In this document: one piece after another, positions 1 through 4,576 of the stretch
How positions within the stretch are numbered: the first letter of the stretch is position 1
Layout: the number at the start of each line of letters is the position of its first letter
Origin: Candidatus Bathyarchaeum sp.
GTDB lineage: Archaea; Thermoproteota; Bathyarchaeia; Bathyarchaeales; Bathyarchaeaceae
NCBI GenBank assembly: GCA_003096255.1
Contig: PIXS01000175.1
Span: 1 to 5,805, forward strand
DNA length: 5,805 nt
Direction of reading: 5' to 3'
Translations under genes and position numbers: made by a program
Notes under the pieces: generated by a model
Databases searched by the model: none
What the model was told of the DNA's origin: nothing
The model's input: the letters and a program-made list of their open reading frames with translations, nothing else

Positions 1-91
1 CGCTGAAAGCGGTTACGATGCCTAGCACATAGTTCATGGGGGGTTTTCTACCTACGTATATTATGTTTGAGTCGCTAGATTTTTTGCTCAT
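1..91 (-). CDS. alba: Alba family DNA/RNA-binding chromatin protein (3' end outside window)
   Basis: Only the first 30 residues are present; the gene runs off the left edge. The stretch VGRKPPMNYVLGIVTAF (residues 13-29) matches the N-terminal strand and first helix of Alba (Sso10b), where GKKPVMNYV is the hallmark that contacts nucleic acid. Alba is a roughly 90-100 aa dimeric protein that coats archaeal DNA and RNA. The ATG at 91-89 is preceded by GGAG (104-101) with a 9-base spacer, which supports this start; the first residues MSKKSSDSN form the usual disordered tail. Arg15-Lys16 align with the Lys16-Lys17 pair of Sso10b, so the lysine whose acetylation is known in Sulfolobus appears to be arginine here. 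That position assignment is from memory. A TATA-like box about 50 bases upstream suggests an independent promoter. Confidence 0.9.
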   Translation of the reverse strand, partial: MSKKSSDSNIIYVGRKPPMNYVLGIVTAFS

Positions 92-136
92 TTTGCGATT
101 CTCCGTAGTTTGTGCTGTTATTGTTGGTTGGACTAG

Positions 137-146
137 CTTTTAAATC
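137..146 (-). promoter_or_regulatory. TATA-like box upstream of alba
   Basis: Read on the minus strand this is GATTTAAAAG. A start about 27 bases downstream would fall near base 114. That gives a leader of about 23 bases with the GGAG ribosome binding site inside it, which is normal for archaea. The position is inferred from spacing only. Confidence 0.45.
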
Positions 147-189
147 TGTCTATCAATTGACACAAAAGTGCTTATTGTAAATACTTGGG

Positions 190-492
190 TTAAACTTTGA
201 GGTAGCCCTTTTTTCTGAGCCAGTCTACTTGGTTTCTCTTGTATCTCCAGATTATGTCGCCTCGTTCTTCGGATTGGGTGTCCCATGGAGAAACCAGTAC
301 GTAGTCTCCTACTCGTATCCACATTCTGCGTTTCATTTTACCCCGTATCCTGCAGAGGCGTTCATGACCGTCCTGACAGCTTACCATTACTCTGTCGAAG
401 CCTAGCATTTTTTTGGCTACGCCTATTATGTCGTTGCCCTGCGGTGCTTTGATTGCGTTATAGTCTTCGCGTTTGACCTTTCGTTTGCCCAC
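190..492 (-). CDS. Translation initiation factor aIF1A (archaeal eIF1A)
   Basis: This 100-aa protein is archaeal IF1A, which binds the small ribosomal subunit A-site region and promotes initiation complex assembly and start-codon selection. The basic N-terminal tail (MGKRKVKRED) is followed by an S1/IF1-type OB fold, about residues 18-92. Family hallmarks are the runs IRGKMKRRMWIRVGDYVLVSPWD (about residues 49-71) and GDIIWRYKRNQVDWLRKKGYL at the C-terminus. The length is normal for the family, which is usually about 100-115 aa. The start is a GTG at 492-490. It has GAGG at 504-501 with an 8-base spacer, and I see no in-frame ATG upstream before a stop. It is separated from alba by 98 bases and from uppP by about 130 bases, each gap holding its own TATA-like box, so it is probably monocistronic. 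Confidence 0.93.
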   Translation of the reverse strand: MGKRKVKREDYNAIKAPQGNDIIGVAKKMLGFDRVMVSCQDGHERLCRIRGKMKRRMWIRVGDYVLVSPWDTQSEERGDIIWRYKRNQVDWLRKKGYLKV

Positions 493-534
493 TCTTCTCG
501 CCTCTACATTCCTTTTCCTTAATTGGATACATAA

Positions 535-542
535 CTTAAATA
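535..542 (-). promoter_or_regulatory. TATA-like box upstream of aIF1A
   Basis: TATTTAAG on the minus strand. A transcript starting about 27 bases downstream (near 511) would have a leader of about 19 bases carrying the GAGG ribosome binding site at 504-501. This fits a dedicated promoter for aIF1A, inferred from spacing. Confidence 0.45.
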
Positions 543-622
543 CGTATGGCTTGTTTTTTGGTGTCTGAGCCTCTGTTTTTGTTCCCTTTTCGTAGCCCTT
601 TTTCGTAAATCAGCATCAAAGT

Positions 623-1399
623 CTATTGAAGTAGCACAAAAACAAGGAGCAGCAGCCCTGCGGTCCAGCAGTAAACCGCAAAGTAGTGAAACTTTTCGTT
701 TAAAACAATTTTTTGCAAAAGCTTCAAGGAAACATAGCCTACAACCATGGCAACTACTACCCCAACAAGCAGGGGAATCATGTCCACGTTTCCCACCACC
801 AGGTCTTTTGCTTCAAACACGGTTGCGCCTAACACTGCGGGTATGGACAGCAAAAAGGAGAATCTAAAGGCTGTTTGTTTGTCGATTTTTCTTAAAAGCC
901 CCGCTGACACGGTTAAGCCGCTTCTGGATATGCCTGGGATTATGGCTACGGCTTGGGCTACGCCTATGATCAATGAGTCTGGGGCTGTGATTTTTTTGTT
1001 TCCAAGACGTTTTTCGGAGATAAACAGTATGCACCCTGTGGCTAGTAGGGCTATGCCCACGGATTGCAGGTTACAAAATAGTGCTTCAAAGATGTCACGT
1101 AACAGAAAGCCTGTGATTGCGATGGGTATGCTGCCTGCGACTATGTACAGGGCAAGTTTTCCTTCTTGGCTTTGCAGGTCTCCTTTTGCTAGTGCTTTGA
1201 GGATGTTTAGTATGTCTTGCCTGAAAACAGCTACAACCGCAATCAAGGTGCCCAAGTGGAGCATAACGTCAAAAATCAGCGGGGGGTTTAGTCCCAGAAA
1301 TTCTTGGGCAACTACCAGGTGTCCGGAGCTGGACACTGGCAGCCACTCGGTCAGTCCCTGTATTACGGCTAGAATCAACGCTTCGATTACGGTTACCAT
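623..1399 (-). CDS. uppP: Undecaprenyl/polyprenyl-diphosphate phosphatase, UppP (BacA) family
   Basis: This 258-aa, very hydrophobic protein of several membrane helices belongs to the BacA/UppP family. The family removes a phosphate from polyprenyl diphosphate so the lipid carrier can be reused. Both signature segments are intact: QGLTEWLPVSSSGH (residues 14-27) carries the (E/Q)xxxE motif (Gln14, Glu18), the serine run and His27; PGISRSGLT (155-163) carries the Arg159-Ser160 and Thr163 equivalents of the bacterial active site. Length is close to bacterial enzymes (about 265-275 aa). Archaea lack peptidoglycan, so the substrate is more likely the dolichol-like carrier of N-glycosylation or other surface glycans; that is inference. 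The gene ends with TAG. The ribosome binding site is weak (GGCTGGGC about 12 bases upstream). No neighbouring glycan gene is visible. Confidence 0.93.
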   Translation of the reverse strand: MVTVIEALILAVIQGLTEWLPVSSSGHLVVAQEFLGLNPPLIFDVMLHLGTLIAVVAVFRQDILNILKALAKGDLQSQEGKLALYIVAGSIPIAITGFLLRDIFEALFCNLQSVGIALLATGCILFISEKRLGNKKITAPDSLIIGVAQAVAIIPGISRSGLTVSAGLLRKIDKQTAFRFSFLLSIPAVLGATVFEAKDLVVGNVDMIPLLVGVVVAMVVGYVSLKLLQKIVLNEKFHYFAVYCWTAGLLLLVFVLLQ

Positions 1400-1450
1400 A
1401 TTGTTGTTTGCCCAGCCTTTGTTGCTGTATTGGACAAGTAATCTAGCTTT

Positions 1451-1462
1451 GAATATTTAAAA
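1451..1462 (-). promoter_or_regulatory. TATA-like box upstream of uppP
   Basis: TTTTAAATATTC on the minus strand, centred near 1457. A start about 27 bases downstream (near 1430) would give a leader of about 30 bases before the uppP ATG at 1399. This is the clearest AT-rich box upstream of the gene and points to an independent promoter. Confidence 0.45.
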
Positions 1463-1541
1463 TCGCCTAAAAGGGCTTTTTTGTCTAGTAGCCGTTGTGT
1501 GAATTGTGGAAAACATTTCCTTTTGTTGCTTTGTTTTCAGA

Positions 1542-1604
1542 AAAAAACCTAGTTTTCAACAATGTACCTCTATTAGTATCCTAATATGCCGCACGGACGT
1601 GTGA
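1542..1604. repeat. 63-base intergenic repeat, copy A
   Basis: This is in direct orientation with copy B at 2691-2753. By eye 58 of 63 bases match without gaps; the differences are at 1552, 1587, 1588, 1590 and 1598. It contains a perfect hairpin at 1571-1586 (TATTAG, loop TATC, CTAATA) and a short one at 1592-1601 (CACG GA CGTG). The A-run at its left end would be an oligo-T run ending a minus-strand transcript, so a short minus-strand RNA is one possible reading. I do not recognise the family, and the flanks of the two copies do not match. Confidence 0.85.
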
Positions 1605-1761
1605 ATTCTTCAGTGACGGTTTGCCACGTTTTTGTCATGTTTCTTTTTTGTGTAGCTGTGTCATTGGATTATTTTTTTCAATGCACATCACGTTTTTCTT
1701 TTTGCAAAAAGATAATTTTCCATAAGCAAACTGTTAATATGCCGCATCCACCATTATTAAC

Positions 1762-1866
1762 GTGGTTTTGAAACTAGTGTTACAGAAATGCCCTTACTGC
1801 GGAGAACTAATTTTTTTTCGCGAAAAAGGTCACGCGAAAGAAGATAGGTGCGACCTCAAAAAGTGA
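1762..1866 (+). CDS. Possible zinc-binding microprotein (34 aa, CxxC)
   Basis: This short open frame could be a gene but is doubtful. From a GTG at 1762 it encodes 34 residues containing KCPYCGEL (9-16) and a later His24 and Cys30, giving a C-x2-C-x10-H-x5-C pattern like a single zinc knuckle. The rest is basic and charged (REKGHAKEDRCDLKK). Small CxxC proteins are very common in archaea. No ribosome binding site precedes the GTG at 1762 or the later GTG at 1777. A TATA-like stretch at 1734-1740 lies at a distance that would make 1762 a leaderless start. It is followed after 77 bases by the winged-helix gene on the same strand. It could equally be a chance frame or the remnant of a longer protein. 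Confidence 0.35.
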   Translation: MVLKLVLQKCPYCGELIFFREKGHAKEDRCDLKK

Positions 1867-1875
1867 GATTCAATC

Positions 1876-1883
1876 ACATAAAT
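1876..1883 (+). promoter_or_regulatory. Possible TATA box of the winged-helix gene
   Basis: ACATAAAT lies about 64 bases before the ATG at 1944. A start near 1907 would give a leader of about 37 bases including the strong ribosome binding site. A hairpin-prone stretch, TTAGTGC TTA GCACCTAA with one bulge (about 1888-1905), lies between the box and the predicted start. Inferred from spacing only. Confidence 0.3.
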
Positions 1884-1930
1884 TGAGTTAGTGCTTAGCA
1901 CCTAATGTACTAATTTGGCTTTCAATGCCT

Positions 1931-2165
1931 AGGAGGGAAATAAATGTCAATAGAGATAACAGACTTTGAAAAGAAAGCATACGCCTACATCAAAGAACAG
2001 GGCGACGTGTTAGTTTCTACAATTCCTAAATTGATGTGGGGTGCAATTCCGAACCTTAAGGCTGCAGGGTTGGTAGAAACTTACAAAAAACCTACTGCTC
2101 CTTGGGCGTCAAAAAAACACACTTTCGTCAAAATGCTGAAAACTGATTTTGTAACTGAACCATAA
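1931..2165 (+). CDS. Small winged-helix-like protein of unknown role (73 aa), with its ribosome binding site
   Basis: The coding part is 1944-2165; the start is fixed by a strong ribosome binding site, AGGAGGG (1931-1937), six bases before the ATG. The protein begins MSIEITDFEKKAYAYIKEQG and continues with IPKLMWGAIPNLKAAGLVE (about 27-45), a pattern of helix, turn and helix followed by KKPTAPWASKKHTFVKML, which could be the wing. This resembles a compact winged-helix DNA-binding domain in which the GAIPNLKAAGLVE segment packs like the recognition-helix region of MarR- or ArsR-like folds. That assignment is by pattern and I cannot name a family. No membrane segment or cysteine is present. It stands alone, with a T-rich terminator-like tract directly after the stop. 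Probably a small DNA-binding regulator, but no target is evident. Confidence 0.8.
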
Positions 2166-2168
2166 TGG

Positions 2169-2276
2169 TTTTTGTTTCAGTTCATTTTTATTTTTTTGCT
2201 GATGTTGTTTTTCATTTTTGTTTATTCCAGTTTTTGTTTTATTCGCAGGTTTTTGTTGTTCTTGGCAAAAATATAC
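2169..2276 (+). terminator. T-rich multi-tract terminator region after the winged-helix gene
   Basis: Directly after the stop at 2165 the plus strand holds repeated T runs (five T at 2169-2173, five at 2185-2189, seven at 2191-2197, and further runs to about 2275) with very few A. Archaeal transcription commonly ends at U-rich tracts without a hairpin, so this fits a plus-strand terminator. Termination probably happens in the first 30 bases; the tract extends much further than needed. Confidence 0.6.
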
Positions 2277-2279
2277 AAG

Positions 2280-2287
2280 TTTATAAA
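2280..2287 (+). promoter_or_regulatory. TATA box of the CxxC-CxxC zinc-ribbon gene
   Basis: TTTATAAA is a near-ideal archaeal TATA box, preceded by the A-rich stretch GGCAAAAATATAC that could serve as the BRE region. A start near 2310 would give a leader of about 55 bases before the ATG at 2365. The leader would hold a small hairpin (TTAG, loop TGAT, CTAA; 2313-2324). Confidence 0.55.
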
Positions 2288-2364
2288 CAGCTATGTGATA
2301 GTCAGTTGTGAATTAGTGATCTAAGAAACCTAGTTTTGTCATAGAATCGGAGGTGCCAAATGAA

Positions 2365-2517
2365 ATGTCTTATGGTAGACCCAGAGAAATGCACAATGCA
2401 GTCTGCGCAGAATGTGGAAAGGAATGTCAAGTTCCCTTCAAACCAGACCAAAGTAGACCTGTATACTGCAGAGAATGCTACGCTAAAAAACGACCCGCAA
2501 GAAGCAACAGATACTAA
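2365..2517 (+). CDS. CxxC-CxxC zinc-ribbon microprotein (50 aa)
   Basis: The 50-aa product has two cysteine pairs: CAECGKEC at residues 14-21 and YCRECY at 34-39, with the conserved linker QVPFKPDQSRPV between them. This arrangement (CxxCGK, then VPFKP, then RPVYCRECY and a basic tail) is a known family of tiny zinc-binding proteins in archaea and candidate-phyla bacteria; its function is not established, with nucleic-acid binding the usual guess. The ATG at 2365 follows GGAGGTG (2349-2355) by nine bases. An ATG at 2360 opens a longer frame of 62 codons in another phase, but that frame lacks any such pattern while this one keeps all motif residues, so this phase is the real gene. The basic C-terminus AKKRPARSNRY would suit RNA or DNA contact. 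It has a clear TATA box upstream and a hairpin terminator downstream, so it is a single-gene unit. Confidence 0.9.
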   Translation: MSYGRPREMHNAVCAECGKECQVPFKPDQSRPVYCRECYAKKRPARSNRY

Positions 2518-2542
2518 ACGTATCACGTTACTTTTTCATAAC

Positions 2543-2579
2543 TTGTAAAAAACGACCTTTTTTACAAAATCCTTTTTTC
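2543..2579 (+). terminator. Hairpin terminator after the zinc-ribbon gene
   Basis: A perfect 10-base-pair stem, TTGTAAAAAA (2543-2552) with TTTTTTACAA (2558-2567), encloses the loop CGACC and is followed by a T run at 2573-2578. It lies 26 bases after the stop at 2517. Because the stem is itself A/T runs, it could also act on the minus strand. Confidence 0.7.
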
Positions 2580-2595
2580 TTTGAATCATACCCAA

Positions 2596-2641
2596 TAAAG
2601 CCTAGGCTGGGATTTGAACCAGCGACCAATGGGCTAACAAG
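2596..2641 (-). pseudogene. Degenerate 3' half of a tRNA, from the anticodon loop to the 3' end
   Basis: Read on the minus strand it begins CTTGTTAGC at the anticodon loop (TGT in the anticodon position), then shows a variable loop TTGGTC, a T arm built around GGTTCAAATCCC, and an acceptor strand CCTAGGC followed by T (position 73). No matching D arm or 5' acceptor strand (GCCTAGG) is visible upstream. The T stem pairs only with an eight-base loop, as if one G had been lost, so it is unlikely to be a working tRNA. It aligns with the same half of the intact tRNA-Thr at 4389-4465 at about 35 of 46 positions, including the TGT, the AGGC acceptor end and U73; part of this is ordinary tRNA consensus. 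It could be an attachment-site remnant, a tRNA pseudogene, or less likely a split-tRNA 3' half. Confidence 0.7.
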
Positions 2642-2690
2642 TTGATGTGAAATTTTTTTGGAAATATGTGCTGTGCAGAAATTTTTAGAC

Positions 2691-2753
2691 AAAAAACCTA
2701 TTTTTCAACAATGTACCTCTATTAGTATCCTAATACACAGCACGGATGTGTGA
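2691..2753. repeat. 63-base intergenic repeat, copy B
   Basis: Direct-orientation copy of 1542-1604, offset 1149 bases. The perfect hairpin TATTAG/CTAATA is kept (2720-2735). The second hairpin changes from CACG GA CGTG to CACG GA TGTG, which still pairs through a G-U, and copy-specific bases here also allow ACACA/TGTGT pairing around it. On the minus strand a TATA-like AT-rich stretch (about 2775-2787) lies roughly 25-30 bases before the repeat. It sits between the tRNA remnant and the 3' end of the amidase gene. Confidence 0.85.
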
Positions 2754-2814
2754 AAAACTTATGCGAACATCCATATTGTTAAATCATTGTGATTTTTGGT
2801 TCAAGAATTGGTTG

Positions 2815-4260
2815 TTACTTGCTTGCGTGGACTGGTGGGATTCTGTTGTGCCATGGCATCTGTTGTTCAAGCCAGCTTGCTATGCGAATTAGAGTATTTT
2901 CTTCTCCGAATCTTGCCATGAATTGCACGCCTATTGGTAGACCTGATTTGCTATGTCCTAGAGGTAATGTGATTGCTGGTTGCCCTGTTACATTAGGTGG
3001 GGTGGTGGGCAGTCGGGTTTCGTCACAAAGACGCATATAGCCAATGTAGTCAACATCTGTGCGGGTTTTTGCGTATTTACCAAGAGGTTCTGGTAACTGC
3101 AACAACGTGGGTGTTATCAGTAGGTCATGTTTTTCGAAGAATTTGCCAAATGTCCTGCGGATTTTATTCAAGACAAACTCGGTCATCATCATATCCGCTC
3201 CAGTAAGACCTTTGGAGTATTCATAAAAGGACAAAAACACTGGCTCAAGGGTCTCTTCGTTGATGGGTCTTCTCGTTATGGCTGCCATCATATCAATTCC
3301 TGCGTAGGTGCCAAAGGCCCATGCTTTACATGTAGCTTGCAGGTATTCTTCATAATCAAAAACAGGGCTGGCTTCAACAACTTCATGACCTGCTTTCTCA
3401 CACTCAGAAACCACCTGCTCCACACAGCGGACTACTTCAGGGTTAACAGAAACGTTGGGTTGCCAAGAGTCCACAGTCCAAGCTATTCGCAGTTTCTCTG
3501 CTGGCACACTAACTTCTTGCATGTACGGTCGATTGGGCTGGGTTATAATAAACGGGTCACCGAGAATGGGCTTTGACACTGCATCTAACATCAAAGCGGT
3601 ATCCCTTACTGTTCGGCTTATCACGAATTCTTGGAGCATTCCGGGCCAAATTTCTCCAAAATCAGGACCCATAGACACACGTCCCCGTGATGGTTTTAGT
3701 CCAACTAGACCACAGGCACTTGCAGGAATTCGAATCGAGCCTCCGTTGTCACTTCCATGAGCCATTGGCACAATTCCTGCTGCTACGCTTGCTGCTGACC
3801 CTCCGCTGGAGCCCCCTGCCATGAGTTTAAGGTTCCAAGGATTGCGTGTTTCACCTAGCATTACTGATTCAGTTGAGATTCCTAAGGCAAACTCTGGAGT
3901 TGTTGTGCGGCCTAGCAAAGTTAAACCTGCTTTTTTGAAGCGTTGGGTCAGAAAGGAGTCATGTTGAGCAACGTTTCCTTTCAATAATCTGGAAGCGCTC
4001 TCTTGAAGCCGTCCTTGTTCGGCTGCTCCGATGTCTTTCATCAGAAATGGAACCCCCATGAAGGGGCCATCATTAACTATGTTTTCTTCCATTTCTTCAA
4101 CATGGTCAGAGTAGACTTCTATAACCGCGTTGATTTTCGGGTTGACCTTTTCTACGGCTTCAACAAAAAGGTGGGCCACCTCTTTTGGTGAAACCTCTTT
4201 TTTTCTCACTAACCCTGCTAAAGCAAAACCATCATAGTTAGTATACTCAACCAAGTCCAT
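2815..4260 (-). CDS. Amidase-signature family hydrolase (amidase)
   Basis: This 481-aa protein is a full-length amidase-signature enzyme, which hydrolyses a carboxamide to acid and ammonia through a Ser-cisSer-Lys triad. All three residues are visible: Lys75 in FLMKDIG, Ser151 in AGGSSGGSAA and the nucleophile Ser175 in GSDNGGSIRIPAS. The spacings, 76 and 24 residues, match the family. The C-terminal signature TGQPAITLPLG followed by GLPIGVQFMA is also intact. The segments PEFALGISTES, RNPWNL and GLKPSRGRVS recall general amidases and the 6-aminohexanoate-cyclic-dimer hydrolase (NylA-like) group more than GatA of the tRNA amidotransferase, and no gatB or gatC lies nearby. The substrate cannot be read from sequence. 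There is no signal peptide, so it is cytoplasmic. The ATG at 4260 follows a purine-rich GGGGAAGGG. The gene lies between the tRNA-Thr and the tRNA remnant, both on the same strand. Confidence 0.93.
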   Translation of the reverse strand: MDLVEYTNYDGFALAGLVRKKEVSPKEVAHLFVEAVEKVNPKINAVIEVYSDHVEEMEENIVNDGPFMGVPFLMKDIGAAEQGRLQESASRLLKGNVAQHDSFLTQRFKKAGLTLLGRTTTPEFALGISTESVMLGETRNPWNLKLMAGGSSGGSAASVAAGIVPMAHGSDNGGSIRIPASACGLVGLKPSRGRVSMGPDFGEIWPGMLQEFVISRTVRDTALMLDAVSKPILGDPFIITQPNRPYMQEVSVPAEKLRIAWTVDSWQPNVSVNPEVVRCVEQVVSECEKAGHEVVEASPVFDYEEYLQATCKAWAFGTYAGIDMMAAITRRPINEETLEPVFLSFYEYSKGLTGADMMMTEFVLNKIRRTFGKFFEKHDLLITPTLLQLPEPLGKYAKTRTDVDYIGYMRLCDETRLPTTPPNVTGQPAITLPLGHSKSGLPIGVQFMARFGEENTLIRIASWLEQQMPWHNRIPPVHASK

Positions 4261-4388
4261 CGGAACCCTTCCCCGTTACTCTCTTGCTTAGAATATGTAC
4301 GCCCGTCCCTTTAGAACTATTTCCTACTGTTACGTATAGACACTGTTAGCCTACTGACATTTGTGGACGATAAATGAACTAATCAAAA

Positions 4389-4465
4389 TGGAGCCTCGGG
4401 CGGGATTTGATCCCGCGACCAACAGCTTACAAGGCTGCCGCTCTACCGGGCTGAGCCACCGAGGC
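4389..4465 (-). tRNA. tRNA-Thr (anticodon UGU), CCA encoded
   Basis: The full cloverleaf folds. The acceptor stem GCCTCGG/CCGAGGC is perfect, and the D stem is GCTC/GAGC with GG in its loop. The anticodon stem GCAGC/GCTGT has one G-T closing pair and the loop CTTGTAA, so the anticodon is TGT. A five-base variable loop and a T stem GCGGG/CCCGC complete it. The discriminator is T (base 4392), as expected for archaeal tRNA-Thr, and CCA is encoded at 4391-4389. No intron is present. The T loop reads ATCAAAT, with A where T is usual at position 54. It lies between the terminator of PEPCK and the amidase promoter region. Confidence 0.96.
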
Positions 4466-4535
4466 ATGTTAAACCGGGTAGGTTAGGTTATTTTCTTATC
4501 AGGTCTTGGTTATAGATTTTCCGTTTTCTAACTAA

Positions 4536-4567
4536 GAAAAAAAGAGTTGTGCGGACAAAAACCCGCA
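4536..4567 (-). terminator. Hairpin plus T-tract terminator after PEPCK
   Basis: On the minus strand the stem TGCGG (4567-4563) pairs with CCGCA (4554-4550) around an eight-base T-rich loop. A run of seven T follows (4543-4537). It lies 9 bases after the PEPCK stop and well before the tRNA-Thr, so it should separate the two transcripts. Confidence 0.65.
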
Positions 4568-4576
4568 TGGGAGAGT

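Noticed and set aside
586..608. Tandem short repeat CCCTTTTCGTA / CCCTTTTTCGTA downstream of uppP
   Set aside because: Only two short T-rich units with no array, pairing or coding context; likely chance in T-rich non-coding DNA.
747..1460. Long plus-strand open frame (237 codons)
   Set aside because: It is antisense to uppP, whose motifs are all intact; the plus-strand product has no recognisable pattern.
1586..1771. Plus-strand frame of 61 codons starting just inside repeat copy A
   Set aside because: There is no ribosome binding site and no motif. It is hydrophobic from T-rich DNA, and it starts where the repeat varies between copies.
2360..2548. 62-codon frame beginning at ATG 2360
   Set aside because: It overlaps the 50-aa zinc-ribbon gene in another frame. 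That gene has the conserved cysteine pattern and a suitable ribosome binding site.
1542..2753. CRISPR array or transposon terminal repeats
   Set aside because: There are only two copies, 1149 bases apart and in direct orientation, with no spacers, transposase or terminal inverted repeats.
2781..2797. Hairpin AAATCA/TGATTT with a short T run, as a terminator
   Set aside because: The T run is on the plus strand, where no gene is known to end. On the minus strand it is not followed by T, so its role for the amidase is unsupported.
3127..3760. Plus-strand frames of 149 and 101 codons
   Set aside because: Both are shadows of the amidase gene, which is full length with its catalytic triad.
2815..4260. 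GatA subunit of the Glu-tRNA(Gln) amidotransferase
   Set aside because: The triad is shared by the whole amidase-signature family. The surrounding segments look like general amidases, and no gatB or gatC lies nearby.
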